NCBI GenBank assembly: GCA_022563535.1
Contig: JADFNE010000003.1
Coordinates: forward strand, 1-64,000
Direction: 5' to 3'
From: Myxococcales bacterium
GTDB lineage: Bacteria; Myxococcota_A; UBA9160; UBA4427
DNA: 64,000 nucleotides
Under the pieces are notes generated by a model. That model was not told the origin of the DNA and ran no database searches. It worked only from the letters and a program-made list of their open reading frames with translations. Of this stretch, positions 10,005-18,700 are shown in pieces (position 1 is the stretch's first letter; each line of letters starts with the position of its first letter). Both the position numbers and the translations under genes were made by a program.

Positions 10005-10436
10005 CTAAGCGCCGCCGCCCATCAGTGCAATGTGTTCCAGGAACTGAGAAAAGCTGGCCGCGATCGGCTCGAGCTCTGCTTCGCCTGGCTTTTCGTCGGG
10101 AACCGAGTAAACCGCCGCACCATCGCTTTCCCGCAGATCGAAAACGTAGCTGCGACCCGAGCCGTCGCTTCCAAACGCAAAAAAGCCGGATAAGGAATCA
10201 TCGGCTCCGTACCCGGCTTGTTTATCGATCGCCTCTTCGAGGGGCCAGATTTCAAGGTATCCCGAATCGTAGGGGACGCTTCCTTTGGCTCCGTCCGTGG
10301 CCTGCATGAAGTGCAGGTATTTGACGGGAAGATTCTCCGGCGCTCGTTGGAGAAATTCGTTGACTACCGCTTCTCCGGCTGGCTGCATTGTTTCCAACCG
10401 GAACCGCGGATTCTCTAGGATTTTCTGAATGTTCAT
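10005..10436 (-). CDS. SMI1/KNR4 (SUKH) family protein
   Basis: 143 residues with the SUKH pattern: an early P-x-x-Y/F-L-x-F-M segment, a GYLEIWPLEEAI block and a FFAFGSDGSG strand-turn typical of the family. SUKH proteins include many toxin-immunity proteins as well as housekeeping members. ATG at 10436 has a perfect AAGGAGGAAT site. No polymorphic toxin gene adjoins it, so an immunity role is not supported locally; it could be an orphan. Confidence 0.75.
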   Translation of the reverse strand: MNIQKILENPRFRLETMQPAGEAVVNEFLQRAPENLPVKYLHFMQATDGAKGSVPYDSGYLEIWPLEEAIDKQAGYGADDSLSGFFAFGSDGSGRSYVFDLRESDGAAVYSVPDEKPGEAELEPIAASFSQFLEHIALMGGGA

Positions 10437-10611
10437 ATTCCTCCTTTTCCCCTCCTTGGCGAGGTGGCCTGAGTTGATGAAGGAAAAGCTATCGAGTTCG
10501 CAATACCGCCACAATAGTCGAGAACCCTAGACAGACCTGGGGGGGAACCCGCATCTCAGGAGGCGTCTCAGCCAGCCCGTGGCTCGGCCAATTTCCGGTG
10601 TGGGGACCCGG

Positions 10612-11178
10612 CTATGCTGGGGTTTCTGCCGCCCGGGACGCCGCTCCGGACGGGCTGTGATAGCGCTGGAATTCACGCACAAATGAGAGCGTTCTCGTAT
10701 CCGTAACGCGATCGAGATAGAGGATGCCATCGAGGTGATCGCACTCGTGCTGGACCACGGCGGCGGGAAAACCGTCGAAGCGCAGACGGATGGGGTCGCC
10801 GTTTCGATCGAGGGCCTCGAGCTCGACTTCGGCGATGCGCGAGACCATGCCGCGCAGGTCCGGAATGGATAGACATCCCTCGACGCCCTCGACCCGCCGT
10901 TCGGTCAGGAAATGAATGCGCGGGTTGATCACGACCGAGAGTGGCATCGACTCGGCGTCCGGATAGCGCGGGTTGTCCGCAACTTCCATTACCACGACCC
11001 GCTGAGAAACATGCACCTGGGGAGCTGCCAGCCCCGCTCCGTCGTATTCGCGCATGGTGTCGATCATGCTGTCGACGAATTCCTGGAAGGCCGGGGTCGC
11101 GATCTCAGCGGACGACACCTCCTTCGCCACCTCACGCAAGATCGGATGTCCCATCCTCGCGACTTTCAAAATTGCCAT
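10612..11178 (-). CDS. def: Peptide deformylase, copy 1
   Basis: Removes the formyl group from the N-terminal Met of new proteins. All three metal-site motifs are present: GAGLAAPQ, EGCLS and QHECDHLDG, giving one Cys and two His ligands. 188 residues; the C-terminal tail is Ser/Ala-rich. A second deformylase lies at 22137-22691 in the usual def-fmt arrangement, so this stand-alone copy is a paralogue with possibly different substrate range or conditions of use. It diverges from the SRP RNA/dnaX block. Confidence 0.95.
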   Translation of the reverse strand: MAILKVARMGHPILREVAKEVSSAEIATPAFQEFVDSMIDTMREYDGAGLAAPQVHVSQRVVVMEVADNPRYPDAESMPLSVVINPRIHFLTERRVEGVEGCLSIPDLRGMVSRIAEVELEALDRNGDPIRLRFDGFPAAVVQHECDHLDGILYLDRVTDTRTLSFVREFQRYHSPSGAASRAAETPA

Positions 11179-11311
11179 TCGCTTCTCCCTCTCAGAGCAC
11201 AGAGTTTAACGCCTCCCCGGCCGTCACAGGGCCTCGATTCACTCTCGCAGCCGAACACGGATGCGCCCTGCTGCGTTTGACCGTTCACGGCGCCACGTGT
11301 AGATTTGGGTG

Positions 11312-11446
11312 GCCTGTGGCGAGCACTGATCGCAGGGTCCCGTTCGAGTTAGAGCTTCGTGAACCCGGTCAGGTCCGGAAGGAAGCAGCCGCAATGGGGA
11401 TTTGACTGCGAGCGATCTGGCCCTGCGGTCTTCTCTCGCCACAGGC
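11312..11446 (+). ncRNA. ffs: Signal recognition particle RNA (4.5S type)
   Basis: The conserved Ffh-binding hairpin is present: GGTCAGGTCCGGAAGGAAGC at 11368-11387, with the GGAA tetraloop. The ends pair: GCCTGTGGCGAG (from 11312) is the reverse complement of CTCGCCACAGGC (ending 11446), which sets the limits at about 135 nt. It lies directly before dnaX, a common order in bacteria. Exact 5' and 3' ends are inferred from base pairing. Confidence 0.93.
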
Positions 11447-11478
11447 GAAACAGCGCCAGAGGCAAAAAGAGAACCCCC

Positions 11479-13215
11479 GTGAGCTATCAGGTCATCGCGC
11501 GCAAATGGAGACCCCAGAGCTTCGACGACGTCACGGGGCAATCCCACGTGACCACCCCTCTGCGCAACGCCATTCGCAGCAATCGGGTGCCCCACGCACT
11601 GTTGCTGGCAGGACCTCGCGGCGTCGGCAAGACCACCCTCGCGCGCATTCTGGCCCGCTGCCTCAACTGTGAAAAAGGGCCGACGGACGAGCCCTGCGGC
11701 ACCTGTCAGGGTTGCAAAGACATCCTCGATGGACGCTCGACCGACGTCCAGGAAATCGACGCCGCGAGCCGAACCGGTGTCGACGACATCCGAGAGATCA
11801 TCGAATCGATCCGTTACGCCCCCTCACCGGGAAAATATCGAATCTTCATCATCGACGAAGTTCACATGCTCTCGAAGCACGCATTCAATGCCCTGTTGAA
11901 GACCCTCGAAGAACCACCCCCGCGAAGTCTCTTCGTGTTTGCCACGACCAACCCCGAAGCCATCCCGTTTACCGTACTTTCGCGCTGCCAGCGCTACGAC
12001 CTGCGACGCATAGCCGCCCCGGAAATTGCCCGCTGCCTCGAGAACATCGCAAAAGCCGAAGGAATCACGATCTCGAAGCAGAACCTGCTCGCCCTGGCGC
12101 GAGAAGGAGACGGCTCCATGCGCGACGCCCAGACCCTGCTCGACCAGGTGATCTCGTACGGCGGCGATGTGGTCGATGACGAAACCGTCGGCCAGGTACT
12201 CGACCTCATCGACCGCAGGGTGCTGCTGGCAATTCTGCGGGCGTGCATCGAATCGGATCCCAGGGCCGCGCTCGAAGCTTGTGCGGCAGCCGAGATCAAG
12301 GGAAGTGACCCCAAGCGTCTCGGGGCCTCGCTCATCCAGCAGTTGCGCGATCTGGTCGTGCTCAGCATCTCGCCCGACGCCGCTACTGAACTCGTGGACG
12401 GCAGCGCGGAAGACATCGCGGAACTCATCGCACTGGCGGGACAGAGCGACACGATTCGCCTGCGCCGAATGTTTCGCATTTTGGTTGCCGAACAAGAAGA
12501 CCTCGCCTGGGCGCCCCAGCCATTTGCCGTTCTCGAAATGGCGGTGGTGCGCCTGGCGAGCTTGCCCGAAGGCGGCGACATCGCTCAGTTGATCGCCAGA
12601 CTCGACTCCCTCGAGCAAAATCTCGCCCGGAACCCTGGGGATGGGGGGAGCAATCCTGGCGGGGGTGACTCCGCGGTCGGACGTCCCGCAACAGGAGCCA
12701 GTGGCCCGCCTGCTGGGACCCGTTCGGATTCATCCGCGAAGTCATCCGCGAAGTCGAAGTCTCCGCCCCCTGAACCAGCAGCGGTCGCTCCCGTCGAAGC
12801 GCTCGCGACCCCCGAAGCTGTGCTCGATCGTTTGCGAGCGATCGCAAAGGAAAAAGATCCACCGCTGTTTCATTCCCTCGACCGGGTTGAACTCCTCTCG
12901 CGCAGTGAGACCCACCTGCATTTCGCGGCAAACGGTGACTTCTACTTCAAGCGACTCGAAGACCGCCGGCGCGACCTCGAAGCCCTGTGTCAGAGTTTCT
13001 TTGGCAAGAGCATGCGAATCGAGATCTCCCTGGGCGAGGCCGTCAACCGGGCAGAGGGAAAGACTGCGGCGGCGAACACATCTCGAGAGCAAGACAAACA
13101 ACGACGCCAGGCCGCCCTCAACCACCCTTCTATCAATTTGGTGCTCAAGGAAGTCCGGGGTGAGATCATCGAAATTCGGGCGCTAAACGGATCGAACGGG
13201 AGTTCCTCCCCATGA
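11479..13215 (+). CDS. dnaX: DNA polymerase III tau (gamma) subunit
   Basis: ATPase subunit of the clamp-loader complex, organising the replisome. 578 residues from GTG 11479. Walker A GPRGVGKT at 45-52, zinc-site cysteines C64, C73, C76 and C79 as in E. coli, and DEVH at 126-129. Residues beyond ~390 form a Gly/Pro/Ser-rich linker and a short C-terminal domain, so tau is shorter than the enterobacterial protein. No A-rich slippery sequence for gamma production was seen. It overlaps ybaB by four bases (ATGA), indicating coupled translation. Confidence 0.95.
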   Translation: MSYQVIARKWRPQSFDDVTGQSHVTTPLRNAIRSNRVPHALLLAGPRGVGKTTLARILARCLNCEKGPTDEPCGTCQGCKDILDGRSTDVQEIDAASRTGVDDIREIIESIRYAPSPGKYRIFIIDEVHMLSKHAFNALLKTLEEPPPRSLFVFATTNPEAIPFTVLSRCQRYDLRRIAAPEIARCLENIAKAEGITISKQNLLALAREGDGSMRDAQTLLDQVISYGGDVVDDETVGQVLDLIDRRVLLAILRACIESDPRAALEACAAAEIKGSDPKRLGASLIQQLRDLVVLSISPDAATELVDGSAEDIAELIALAGQSDTIRLRRMFRILVAEQEDLAWAPQPFAVLEMAVVRLASLPEGGDIAQLIARLDSLEQNLARNPGDGGSNPGGGDSAVGRPATGASGPPAGTRSDSSAKSSAKSKSPPPEPAAVAPVEALATPEAVLDRLRAIAKEKDPPLFHSLDRVELLSRSETHLHFAANGDFYFKRLEDRRRDLEALCQSFFGKSMRIEISLGEAVNRAEGKTAAANTSREQDKQRRQAALNHPSINLVLKEVRGEIIEIRALNGSNGSSSP

Positions 13216-13544
13216 ATCCACCCGACATGAAGAAGATGCTGGAACAAGCGCAGGCAATGCAGAACAAGATGAGCAAGCTGCAAGCCGAGCTCGCCAAAAT
13301 GCGCTTCGAGGCATCCGCCGGCGGCGGCATGGTCAAAGCGGTGGCGAGCGGCGACCTCAAGATTGTCGAAATTCGCATCGAAGACAGCATCTTTGCCAGC
13401 GGTGATCGCGCCCTGGTCCAGGACCTCGCCGCGGCGGCGGTCAACGCAGCTCTCGCGAACGCGCAGCGGCATGCTCAAGAACAGGTGCAGAGGTTTTCGT
13501 TCAACGGTCTCAGCATGCTGAATCCCAACGGCGACGGGCCATAG
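13212..13544 (+). CDS. ybaB: YbaB/EbfC nucleoid-associated protein
   Basis: 110-residue member of the YbaB/EbfC family of dimeric DNA-binding proteins. Typical features are the Met-rich amphipathic N-terminal helix (MKKMLEQAQAMQNKM), the GGGMVKAVASGD strand and a C-terminal alanine-rich helix. It sits between dnaX (four-base overlap) and recR (next start two bases after its stop), the standard dnaX-ybaB-recR operon. Confidence 0.95.
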   Translation: MNPPDMKKMLEQAQAMQNKMSKLQAELAKMRFEASAGGGMVKAVASGDLKIVEIRIEDSIFASGDRALVQDLAAAAVNAALANAQRHAQEQVQRFSFNGLSMLNPNGDGP

Positions 13545-13546
13545 AC

Positions 13547-14146
13547 ATGGCCGGCTCCCCCGCAATGACAAGGCTCGTCGAGAGCCTGAAGCGCCTGCCT
13601 GGAATTGGCGAGAAGTCCGCCACCCGACTGACCTTCTTTCTCTTGAGCGCACCCGATCATTTCGCCGCCGAAATCGCCGACGCCCTGGTTCGCCTCAAAC
13701 GCGAAACCGTCTTGTGCGAAGGCTGTTACGACCTGACGGATCGAACACCTTGTCGGCTGTGCGCAGATGACCAACGCGACGACAGCGTGATCTGCGTCGT
13801 CGAGGAACCCAGGGATCTGCTGGCGATCGAAGCCAGCGGTCAATTCCGCGGGCGCTATCACGTATTGGGCGGCGCACTTTCACCACTCGACGGGGTTGGG
13901 CCAGAGCATCTGCGCATCACTGAACTCGAGCGGCGAGTTCGCGGCGGGGGTGTGCGCGAAGTGATCTTTGCCACCAACCCCAACGCAGAAGGGGAAGCGA
14001 CCGCGGAGTTCATCGCCGAGAGGATCCGGGGAGCGGGGATCTCTCTGACTAGAATCGCCTGCGGGATGCCGCTGGGAGGTGATCTCGAATATGCCGACCA
14101 CGTGACCGTCGCCAAATCCATCGAGAACCGCCTCAAGATCAACTAG
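13547..14146 (+). CDS. recR: Recombination mediator RecR
   Basis: 199 residues, normal length. Acts with RecF/RecO to load RecA at gaps. The N-terminal helix-hairpin-helix (LKRLPGIGEKSATR), a four-cysteine zinc site (CEGCYDLT ... CRLC) and the Toprim domain (CVVEEPRDLLAIE, then TNPNAEGEATA) are all complete. It is the last gene of the dnaX operon. Confidence 0.97.
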   Translation: MAGSPAMTRLVESLKRLPGIGEKSATRLTFFLLSAPDHFAAEIADALVRLKRETVLCEGCYDLTDRTPCRLCADDQRDDSVICVVEEPRDLLAIEASGQFRGRYHVLGGALSPLDGVGPEHLRITELERRVRGGGVREVIFATNPNAEGEATAEFIAERIRGAGISLTRIACGMPLGGDLEYADHVTVAKSIENRLKIN

Positions 14147-14309
14147 CCAGCAGCTCGAATCCTCCAGTCCCACCAATTTTGAGAATTGCGGACTAAAGCC
14201 TGCACGCCGGAGAGCCGATTCACGTTCGTGATGTCGGGTTGCTCATTTGCATCCCGGTCGTTAGCTTTTATATTGTTCTCCTTTCTATTCCAGTTGGTTA
14301 CAGAGGCGG

Positions 14310-14804
14310 ATGCCGATGTTCGACACCCAGCTCGTGCTACTCGATGAAGATCACACGCGCATCCTGACGGTGTGTGAACGACTCGTACGCGATGCAAATG
14401 CCAAAGGCATCTACATCGTGGACAAGAACGGCCAGTTGATCTGCGAGGCCGGCGAACTCCAGAACGTGGACAGCACCAGCCTCGCGTCGCTCACCGCGGG
14501 TTGCATTGCCGCTACCGGGGGCCTGGCCAAGATCGTCGGCGAGGAAGAGTTCCCGACCCATTTTCACCAGGGCTCCCGCGACAATCTGCACATTACGTTG
14601 GTCGGCGAACGGATGATCCTGATGGTCATTTTTGACGATCGGAGTTCGCTTGGGCTCGTGCGATTGCGCGCAAAGAAGGCGGGAAGCGAGTTGGCCCGCA
14701 TTTTCGAAGAGGTAAAAAAGAAATCAGAACTTCCGGGAGCGCAGGGCAACAGTCCCTTCGCCGAAATTACCGACGACGATATCGACAACCTTTTCTCGGA
14801 CTGA
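14310..14804 (+). CDS. Roadblock/LC7 domain protein (MglB-like)
   Basis: 164 residues. The roadblock fold is seen in the pattern ILTVCERLVRDANAKGIYIVD, a GELQNVDSTSLASLTAG helix and the ITLVGERMILMVIFD strands. MglB-type proteins are GTPase-activating partners of MglA; the MglA-like GTPase follows 11 bases later. The C-terminal ~35 residues are charged and probably flexible. ATG at 14310 or 14316 is possible. In myxobacteria this pair sets cell polarity and motility; whether it does so here is inference. Confidence 0.88.
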   Translation: MPMFDTQLVLLDEDHTRILTVCERLVRDANAKGIYIVDKNGQLICEAGELQNVDSTSLASLTAGCIAATGGLAKIVGEEEFPTHFHQGSRDNLHITLVGERMILMVIFDDRSSLGLVRLRAKKAGSELARIFEEVKKKSELPGAQGNSPFAEITDDDIDNLFSD

Positions 14805-14815
14805 TCTAACAAAAA

Positions 14816-15409
14816 ATGTCGTTCATCAACTACTCGTCGCGCGAAATCAACTGCAAGATCGTCTACTACGGTCCCGGACTGTGTGGAAAGACGACGAATC
14901 TTCAGTACATCTACGCGAAGACCAATCCCGAAGTGAAGGGCAAGATGATCTCGCTCGCGACGGAAACCGAGCGGACACTGTTCTTCGACTTCCTGCCTCT
15001 GGCACTCGGACAAATTCGCGGCTTCAAGACACGCTTCCATCTCTACACGGTGCCGGGACAGGTGTTCTACGACGCCAGTCGCAAGCTGATCTTGAAGGGT
15101 GTGGACGGCGTCGTCTTCGTCGCCGACAGCCAGATCGAGCGCATGGAAGCCAACGTCGAAAGCCTCGACAATTTGCGCATCAATCTGAAAGAACAGGGCT
15201 ACGAACTCGACAAGGTCCCGTACATCATCCAGTTCAACAAACGAGATCTGCCGAACGCCGCTCCGCTAGACGAGCTGAACCGCCTGCTCAATGCCCAGGG
15301 AGCGCCGAGCATCGAAGCTTGCGCCACCGTCGGGACGGGTGTGTTCGAGACCCTCAAGGCCGTCGCCAAGGATGTCTTGACCGATCTCAAAAGACTCGGC
15401 TCAGCCTGA
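14816..15409 (+). CDS. mglA: MglA-like small Ras-type GTPase
   Basis: 197 residues. P-loop GPGLCGKTT at 19-27, the switch segment [13 protein letters not shown] (which replaces the Ras DxxGQ as in MglA), and NKRD for guanine recognition. MglA proteins act as nucleotide-dependent polarity switches for motility in myxobacteria and relatives. The preceding MglB-like gene supports a GTPase/GAP pair. The position after dnaX-recR is not an obvious functional link. Confidence 0.92.
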   Translation: MSFINYSSREINCKIVYYGPGLCGKTTNLQYIYAKTNPEVKGKMISLATETERTLFFDFLPLALGQIRGFKTRFHLYTVPGQVFYDASRKLILKGVDGVVFVADSQIERMEANVESLDNLRINLKEQGYELDKVPYIIQFNKRDLPNAAPLDELNRLLNAQGAPSIEACATVGTGVFETLKAVAKDVLTDLKRLGSA

Positions 15410-15437
15410 TCCCAGTCCTCGGGACTTGCCATCTCCG

Positions 15438-15734
15438 TTAGACGTCTGGACCGTTCCGTAGTGGAGCATCGTGTTCTCCGAGGAAGGTGTTTCCCGCCAG
15501 ACACCACACCGCATCGCCGACGAATCCGTCCGGCTTGACCGTCAAATCCACCATCAGATACCAGCGGCTCGGTGGGTCGCCGACGTCCACGCAATCCCCC
15601 GTAAGGCGGCCCTGGAAGTCCTGTCGGCCCGCGTAGCGCGTGCCGTGGATGGGTCCGCCTCCATCGCACTCGGCGATTTGATCCGCGTACTCGGCTTCGA
15701 AGCCCTGCTTCCCGTCGAGTGTATGCTGACTCAT
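15438..15734 (-). CDS. Hypothetical protein, 98 residues
   Basis: A short frame from ATG 15734 with GGAGC upstream. Composition is mainly beta: it has IHGTRYAGRQDFQGRLTGD and then RWYLMVDLTVKPDGF and a W-C-L-A-G-N-T segment. No family is recognised and there is no signal peptide. It is convergent with mglA. Coding is plausible from the ribosome site and from the absence of any other explanation, but not certain. Confidence 0.45.
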   Translation of the reverse strand: MSQHTLDGKQGFEAEYADQIAECDGGGPIHGTRYAGRQDFQGRLTGDCVDVGDPPSRWYLMVDLTVKPDGFVGDAVWCLAGNTFLGEHDAPLRNGPDV

Positions 15735-15951
15735 GATGCTCCGGGTCCGCGCCCCGACGTGGAACGCCATCGCGGGCGCACCGACTCAATTTCCTGGGGT
15801 CGCAACCCATGATACTGGAGTCCGCATCCGTTTCTCAGCAGCCCGCCGATTTCGGTAAGCTGGCCCTGTCGCATCCCCGACCGGCGTCGAGTTTCAGACT
15901 TTCAGTGGAACGGCCCGACGCCGTCGCGAAGGAGAGCGCGAAGGAGAGTTT

Positions 15952-17073
15952 GTGGGACGCAAGAATCCTCTACACACCAAGTTATGCGATCAACTCGGCA
16001 TCGAGTATCCGATCGTGGCCTTCACCCACTGCAAGGACGTCGCTGCGGCCGTCATCAATGCGGGAGCGTTTGCCGTGCTGGGTCAGACTCAATCCACGCC
16101 GGACGAAATCGATGCGAACATCCGCTGGATGCGCGAGAAGATCGGCGACAAACCCTTTGGCGTCGATCTCGTTTTTCCGGCATCGGTTCCGGCATCGGAC
16201 AACATCGATCAGCTGCGCGCGGATATTCCAAAAGAACAGTTCGACTTCGTCGAAGACATGAAGAAGCGCCACAACATTCCCAAGTGGCGCAACACCCCGG
16301 TGGATTGGAACCTGGGCTGGCTCAACAAAGAGACTCCGCAGAAGCAGCTCGAAGTCGTACTCGAAAACCGCGTGCCGGTGTTGGCATCGGGGCTCGGCAA
16401 TCCGGACTTCGTGCTCAAGCGGGCCCATGAACAAGGCGTGCTGGTCTGGGGCCTGGTGGGCAAGCCACGTCAGGCCAAGGCCGAGATCGACGCAGGGGTC
16501 GACGCCGTCATCGCCCAGGGCTACGACGCCGCCGGACACACGGGCAAGATCGGGACCTTTTCCATCGTGCCGCAGGTGGTGGAGATTGCGCGAGAAAGTG
16601 GCACTCCGGTGATCGCAGGCGGTGGCGTCACCACCGGTCGTCATCTCGCGGGAGCGCTCGCACTCGGCGCCGACGGGGTCTGGACCGGAACCGTCTGGCT
16701 CGCGAGCCGGGAGTCGGACGTCAACATGACGATCAAAGAGAAGCTGCTCGCGGCCAAGGCCACCGACACCGAGCACAGCAACTGCGTTTCCGGCTTTACC
16801 ATGCGCACGCTGCGCAGCGAATGGCACAAAGAATGGGCCAGTCCACAAGCGCCAAAGCCGGCCCCCGCGCCCTACCAGATCCTGTTGTTCGCAGACATCA
16901 AAGCCTCCGCGATGGATCACAACCTCGAGAACTTCATGACCGAGGCGGCGGGCCAGGGTGTCGATTTCATCACCACCATGCTGCCCTCCCGACAGATCGT
17001 GATGGACATGGCCGAGGAAGCCTACGAAATTTTCGACGATCTCTGCGGCGACGACGATGAGGACGACGACTGA
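15952..17073 (+). CDS. Nitronate monooxygenase-type FMN flavoprotein (NPD/2-NPD-like)
   Basis: 373 residues from GTG 15952 with AAGGAGAG upstream. TIM-barrel FMN enzyme of the nitronate monooxygenase / enoyl-reductase-like group: PIVAFTHCKDVAAAVINAG at the N-terminus, then VDAVIAQGYDAAGHTGKIG and the phosphate-binding GTPVIAGGGVTTGRH and ALGADGVWTGT. These enzymes oxidise alkyl nitronates or act on related substrates. An acidic tail (EDDD) ends the protein. The true substrate is unknown. The following hydrolase is 86 bases away on the same strand. Confidence 0.82.
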   Translation: MGRKNPLHTKLCDQLGIEYPIVAFTHCKDVAAAVINAGAFAVLGQTQSTPDEIDANIRWMREKIGDKPFGVDLVFPASVPASDNIDQLRADIPKEQFDFVEDMKKRHNIPKWRNTPVDWNLGWLNKETPQKQLEVVLENRVPVLASGLGNPDFVLKRAHEQGVLVWGLVGKPRQAKAEIDAGVDAVIAQGYDAAGHTGKIGTFSIVPQVVEIARESGTPVIAGGGVTTGRHLAGALALGADGVWTGTVWLASRESDVNMTIKEKLLAAKATDTEHSNCVSGFTMRTLRSEWHKEWASPQAPKPAPAPYQILLFADIKASAMDHNLENFMTEAAGQGVDFITTMLPSRQIVMDMAEEAYEIFDDLCGDDDEDDD

Positions 17074-17159
17074 GCCGGCACGGAGAGGCGTCTGGCGAGG
17101 TGATTCACCCGCCCCACACAAGTGCTGCAGCAACCTTCGTGGGCGCTAAACTCGCCCCA

Positions 17160-17981
17160 ATGCCAATCGCCGAAATCAAGAATCGCAAGATCGAATACGA
17201 GATCCACGGACCCGACGCCGAGGTGCAAGCCAAACCGCTGTTGCTGATCAACGGGATGGGGGGCTCGAGTCACGGTTGGCTGCCGTTGCAGGTCCCCGAA
17301 TATTCAAAGTCACGTCGCACTGTGCTGATCAACCATCGGGGTGTGATGGGAAGTGAGGATCCCGGTGGGTCCTTCACCACCGCAGATCTCGCGGACGATA
17401 TCGCGCTGCTACTCGATGCATTGAAAATCGAGACTGCCGACGTGCTCGGCAGTTTCATGGGGGGCATGGCGGCTCAGGAACTGGCCCTGCGTCATCCCGA
17501 CCGAGTGAATCATCTGGCACTACTCGGCACTTATGCGCGTCCAGATGCCAAGCGCCGACTGATACTCGAAGACTGGGCGAATCTCGCCCGCGCCAAGATC
17601 AGCCAGGAGATCTTGATGCGCACCCGGCTGGCCTGGACCCTCGAAGACCGAACCCTCGAACAGACCGATTTGATCGAAGGCATGCTGAAGTTCTTTGAAG
17701 CGGAGGGTTCCCCGGTTTCACACGATTTGTTCGTGCGCCAGTGCGAAGCGTGCCTCAACCACGACACCTTCGACCGCCTGAGAGAGATCCAACACCCGAC
17801 CCTGGTCATCTGCGGCCGACGAGACCGACTGACACCGCCGACGCTTCACCGGGAACTCGCCGACCACATTCCCAACGCACGGCTAGTGGTCCTGCAGTAC
17901 GGCGCGCATCTCGTGATGATGGAATCGGCGGAACGCTTCAACCAGGTGATATTGCAGTTCCTCGACCTGCGAGAGCACTGA
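17160..17981 (+). CDS. Alpha/beta hydrolase-fold protein with Phe in place of the nucleophile
   Basis: 273 residues from ATG 17160 (an in-frame GTG at 17100 would add 20). The fold is clear: LLLINGMGGSSHGW oxyanion region, a DDIALLLDAL helix, and a C-terminal ICGRRDRLTPP Asp and GAHLVMME His. At the nucleophile elbow the sequence reads VLGSFMGGMA, where relatives read V-L-G-x-S-x-G-G: the position that should be Ser is Phe, and a Ser sits one residue earlier. Either the enzyme is a non-hydrolytic member of the fold or the elbow is rearranged. The acid and base are kept, so it is not simply decayed. Confidence 0.85.
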   Translation: MPIAEIKNRKIEYEIHGPDAEVQAKPLLLINGMGGSSHGWLPLQVPEYSKSRRTVLINHRGVMGSEDPGGSFTTADLADDIALLLDALKIETADVLGSFMGGMAAQELALRHPDRVNHLALLGTYARPDAKRRLILEDWANLARAKISQEILMRTRLAWTLEDRTLEQTDLIEGMLKFFEAEGSPVSHDLFVRQCEACLNHDTFDRLREIQHPTLVICGRRDRLTPPTLHRELADHIPNARLVVLQYGAHLVMMESAERFNQVILQFLDLREH

Positions 17982-17997
17982 TCCGAGAGAACTGACC

Positions 17998-18621
17998 CTA
18001 GCTGGGCTCGTTCGGATTGTTGATCCGGAAACCACTCTGTGCGCCGCTGGTCTCGAAATCCACGGTAATCCCGTCCGCGCGCGATGCACTCATGCGGTCG
18101 ATCACCAGGGTGATGCCGTTGGACTCGACGCAAAAATCCTGGGCGTTGATCGGCCCGACGTTCAGCTCGTACTGAAACTGCTTGTTGATCGCCAGACGAA
18201 TACCCTGATCATCTCCACAGGGCGCGTCAGCCAAAACGTCTCGCGCGCGGTCGGTAATTTCAATCTTTGGTTCGGCCACCTCGGGAAGCTCGATTCCGAG
18301 GCTCTCGTAGAGTTCTCCAGTGCCAGCCATTTCGAGAATGATGTCGCACCCCCCCACGAACTCTCCGTTGATGTAGAGCTGGGGCACGGTCGGCCACTGG
18401 GTGTATTCCTTGATCCCGCTGCGGATCTCCGGACGCGCGAGCACATCCACCGTCTCGTACTCGTCCAACACGTCGCCGAGGATGCCGACAACTTTGGCGG
18501 AGAAACCGCACTGGGGCATCGCCGGTGTGCCCTTCATGAAGAGCACGACTGGGTTGCTCTTTACGAGGTTCGCGATTTCGTTTTGAATCGGGTCTTCGTG
18601 AACCTGATTTTCGTCAACCAT
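17998..18621 (-). CDS. Monothiol glutaredoxin (CGFS) fused to a degenerate A-type Fe-S scaffold domain
   Basis: 207 residues. Residues 10-115 are a Grx4-type monothiol glutaredoxin with C38-G-F-S, WPTVPQLYING and GGCDI, a class that binds and transfers 2Fe-2S clusters with glutathione. Residues ~118-207 follow the IscA/HesB fold (IEITDRARDVL, GIRLAI, ITLVIDR, and SGFRINNPN at the end). The three conserved cluster cysteines of A-type carriers are missing: the final C-G-C-G-x-S-F is SGAQSGF. A role in Fe-S protein assembly is likely, but the second domain cannot bind a cluster in the usual way. Confidence 0.9.
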   Translation of the reverse strand: MVDENQVHEDPIQNEIANLVKSNPVVLFMKGTPAMPQCGFSAKVVGILGDVLDEYETVDVLARPEIRSGIKEYTQWPTVPQLYINGEFVGGCDIILEMAGTGELYESLGIELPEVAEPKIEITDRARDVLADAPCGDDQGIRLAINKQFQYELNVGPINAQDFCVESNGITLVIDRMSASRADGITVDFETSGAQSGFRINNPNEPS

Positions 18622-18700
18622 AGAAGGACTCCGGATGGGCGCGGTGTGCGCGGTTGGTCAGTATATCGGCAGAACGCCCATACGGCGAACTTGCGTCCGC

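Noticed and set aside
11840-12800. Programmed frameshift site in dnaX
   Set aside because: No A-rich slippery heptamer with a following hairpin was seen; a G-run near 12645 is not the usual signal.
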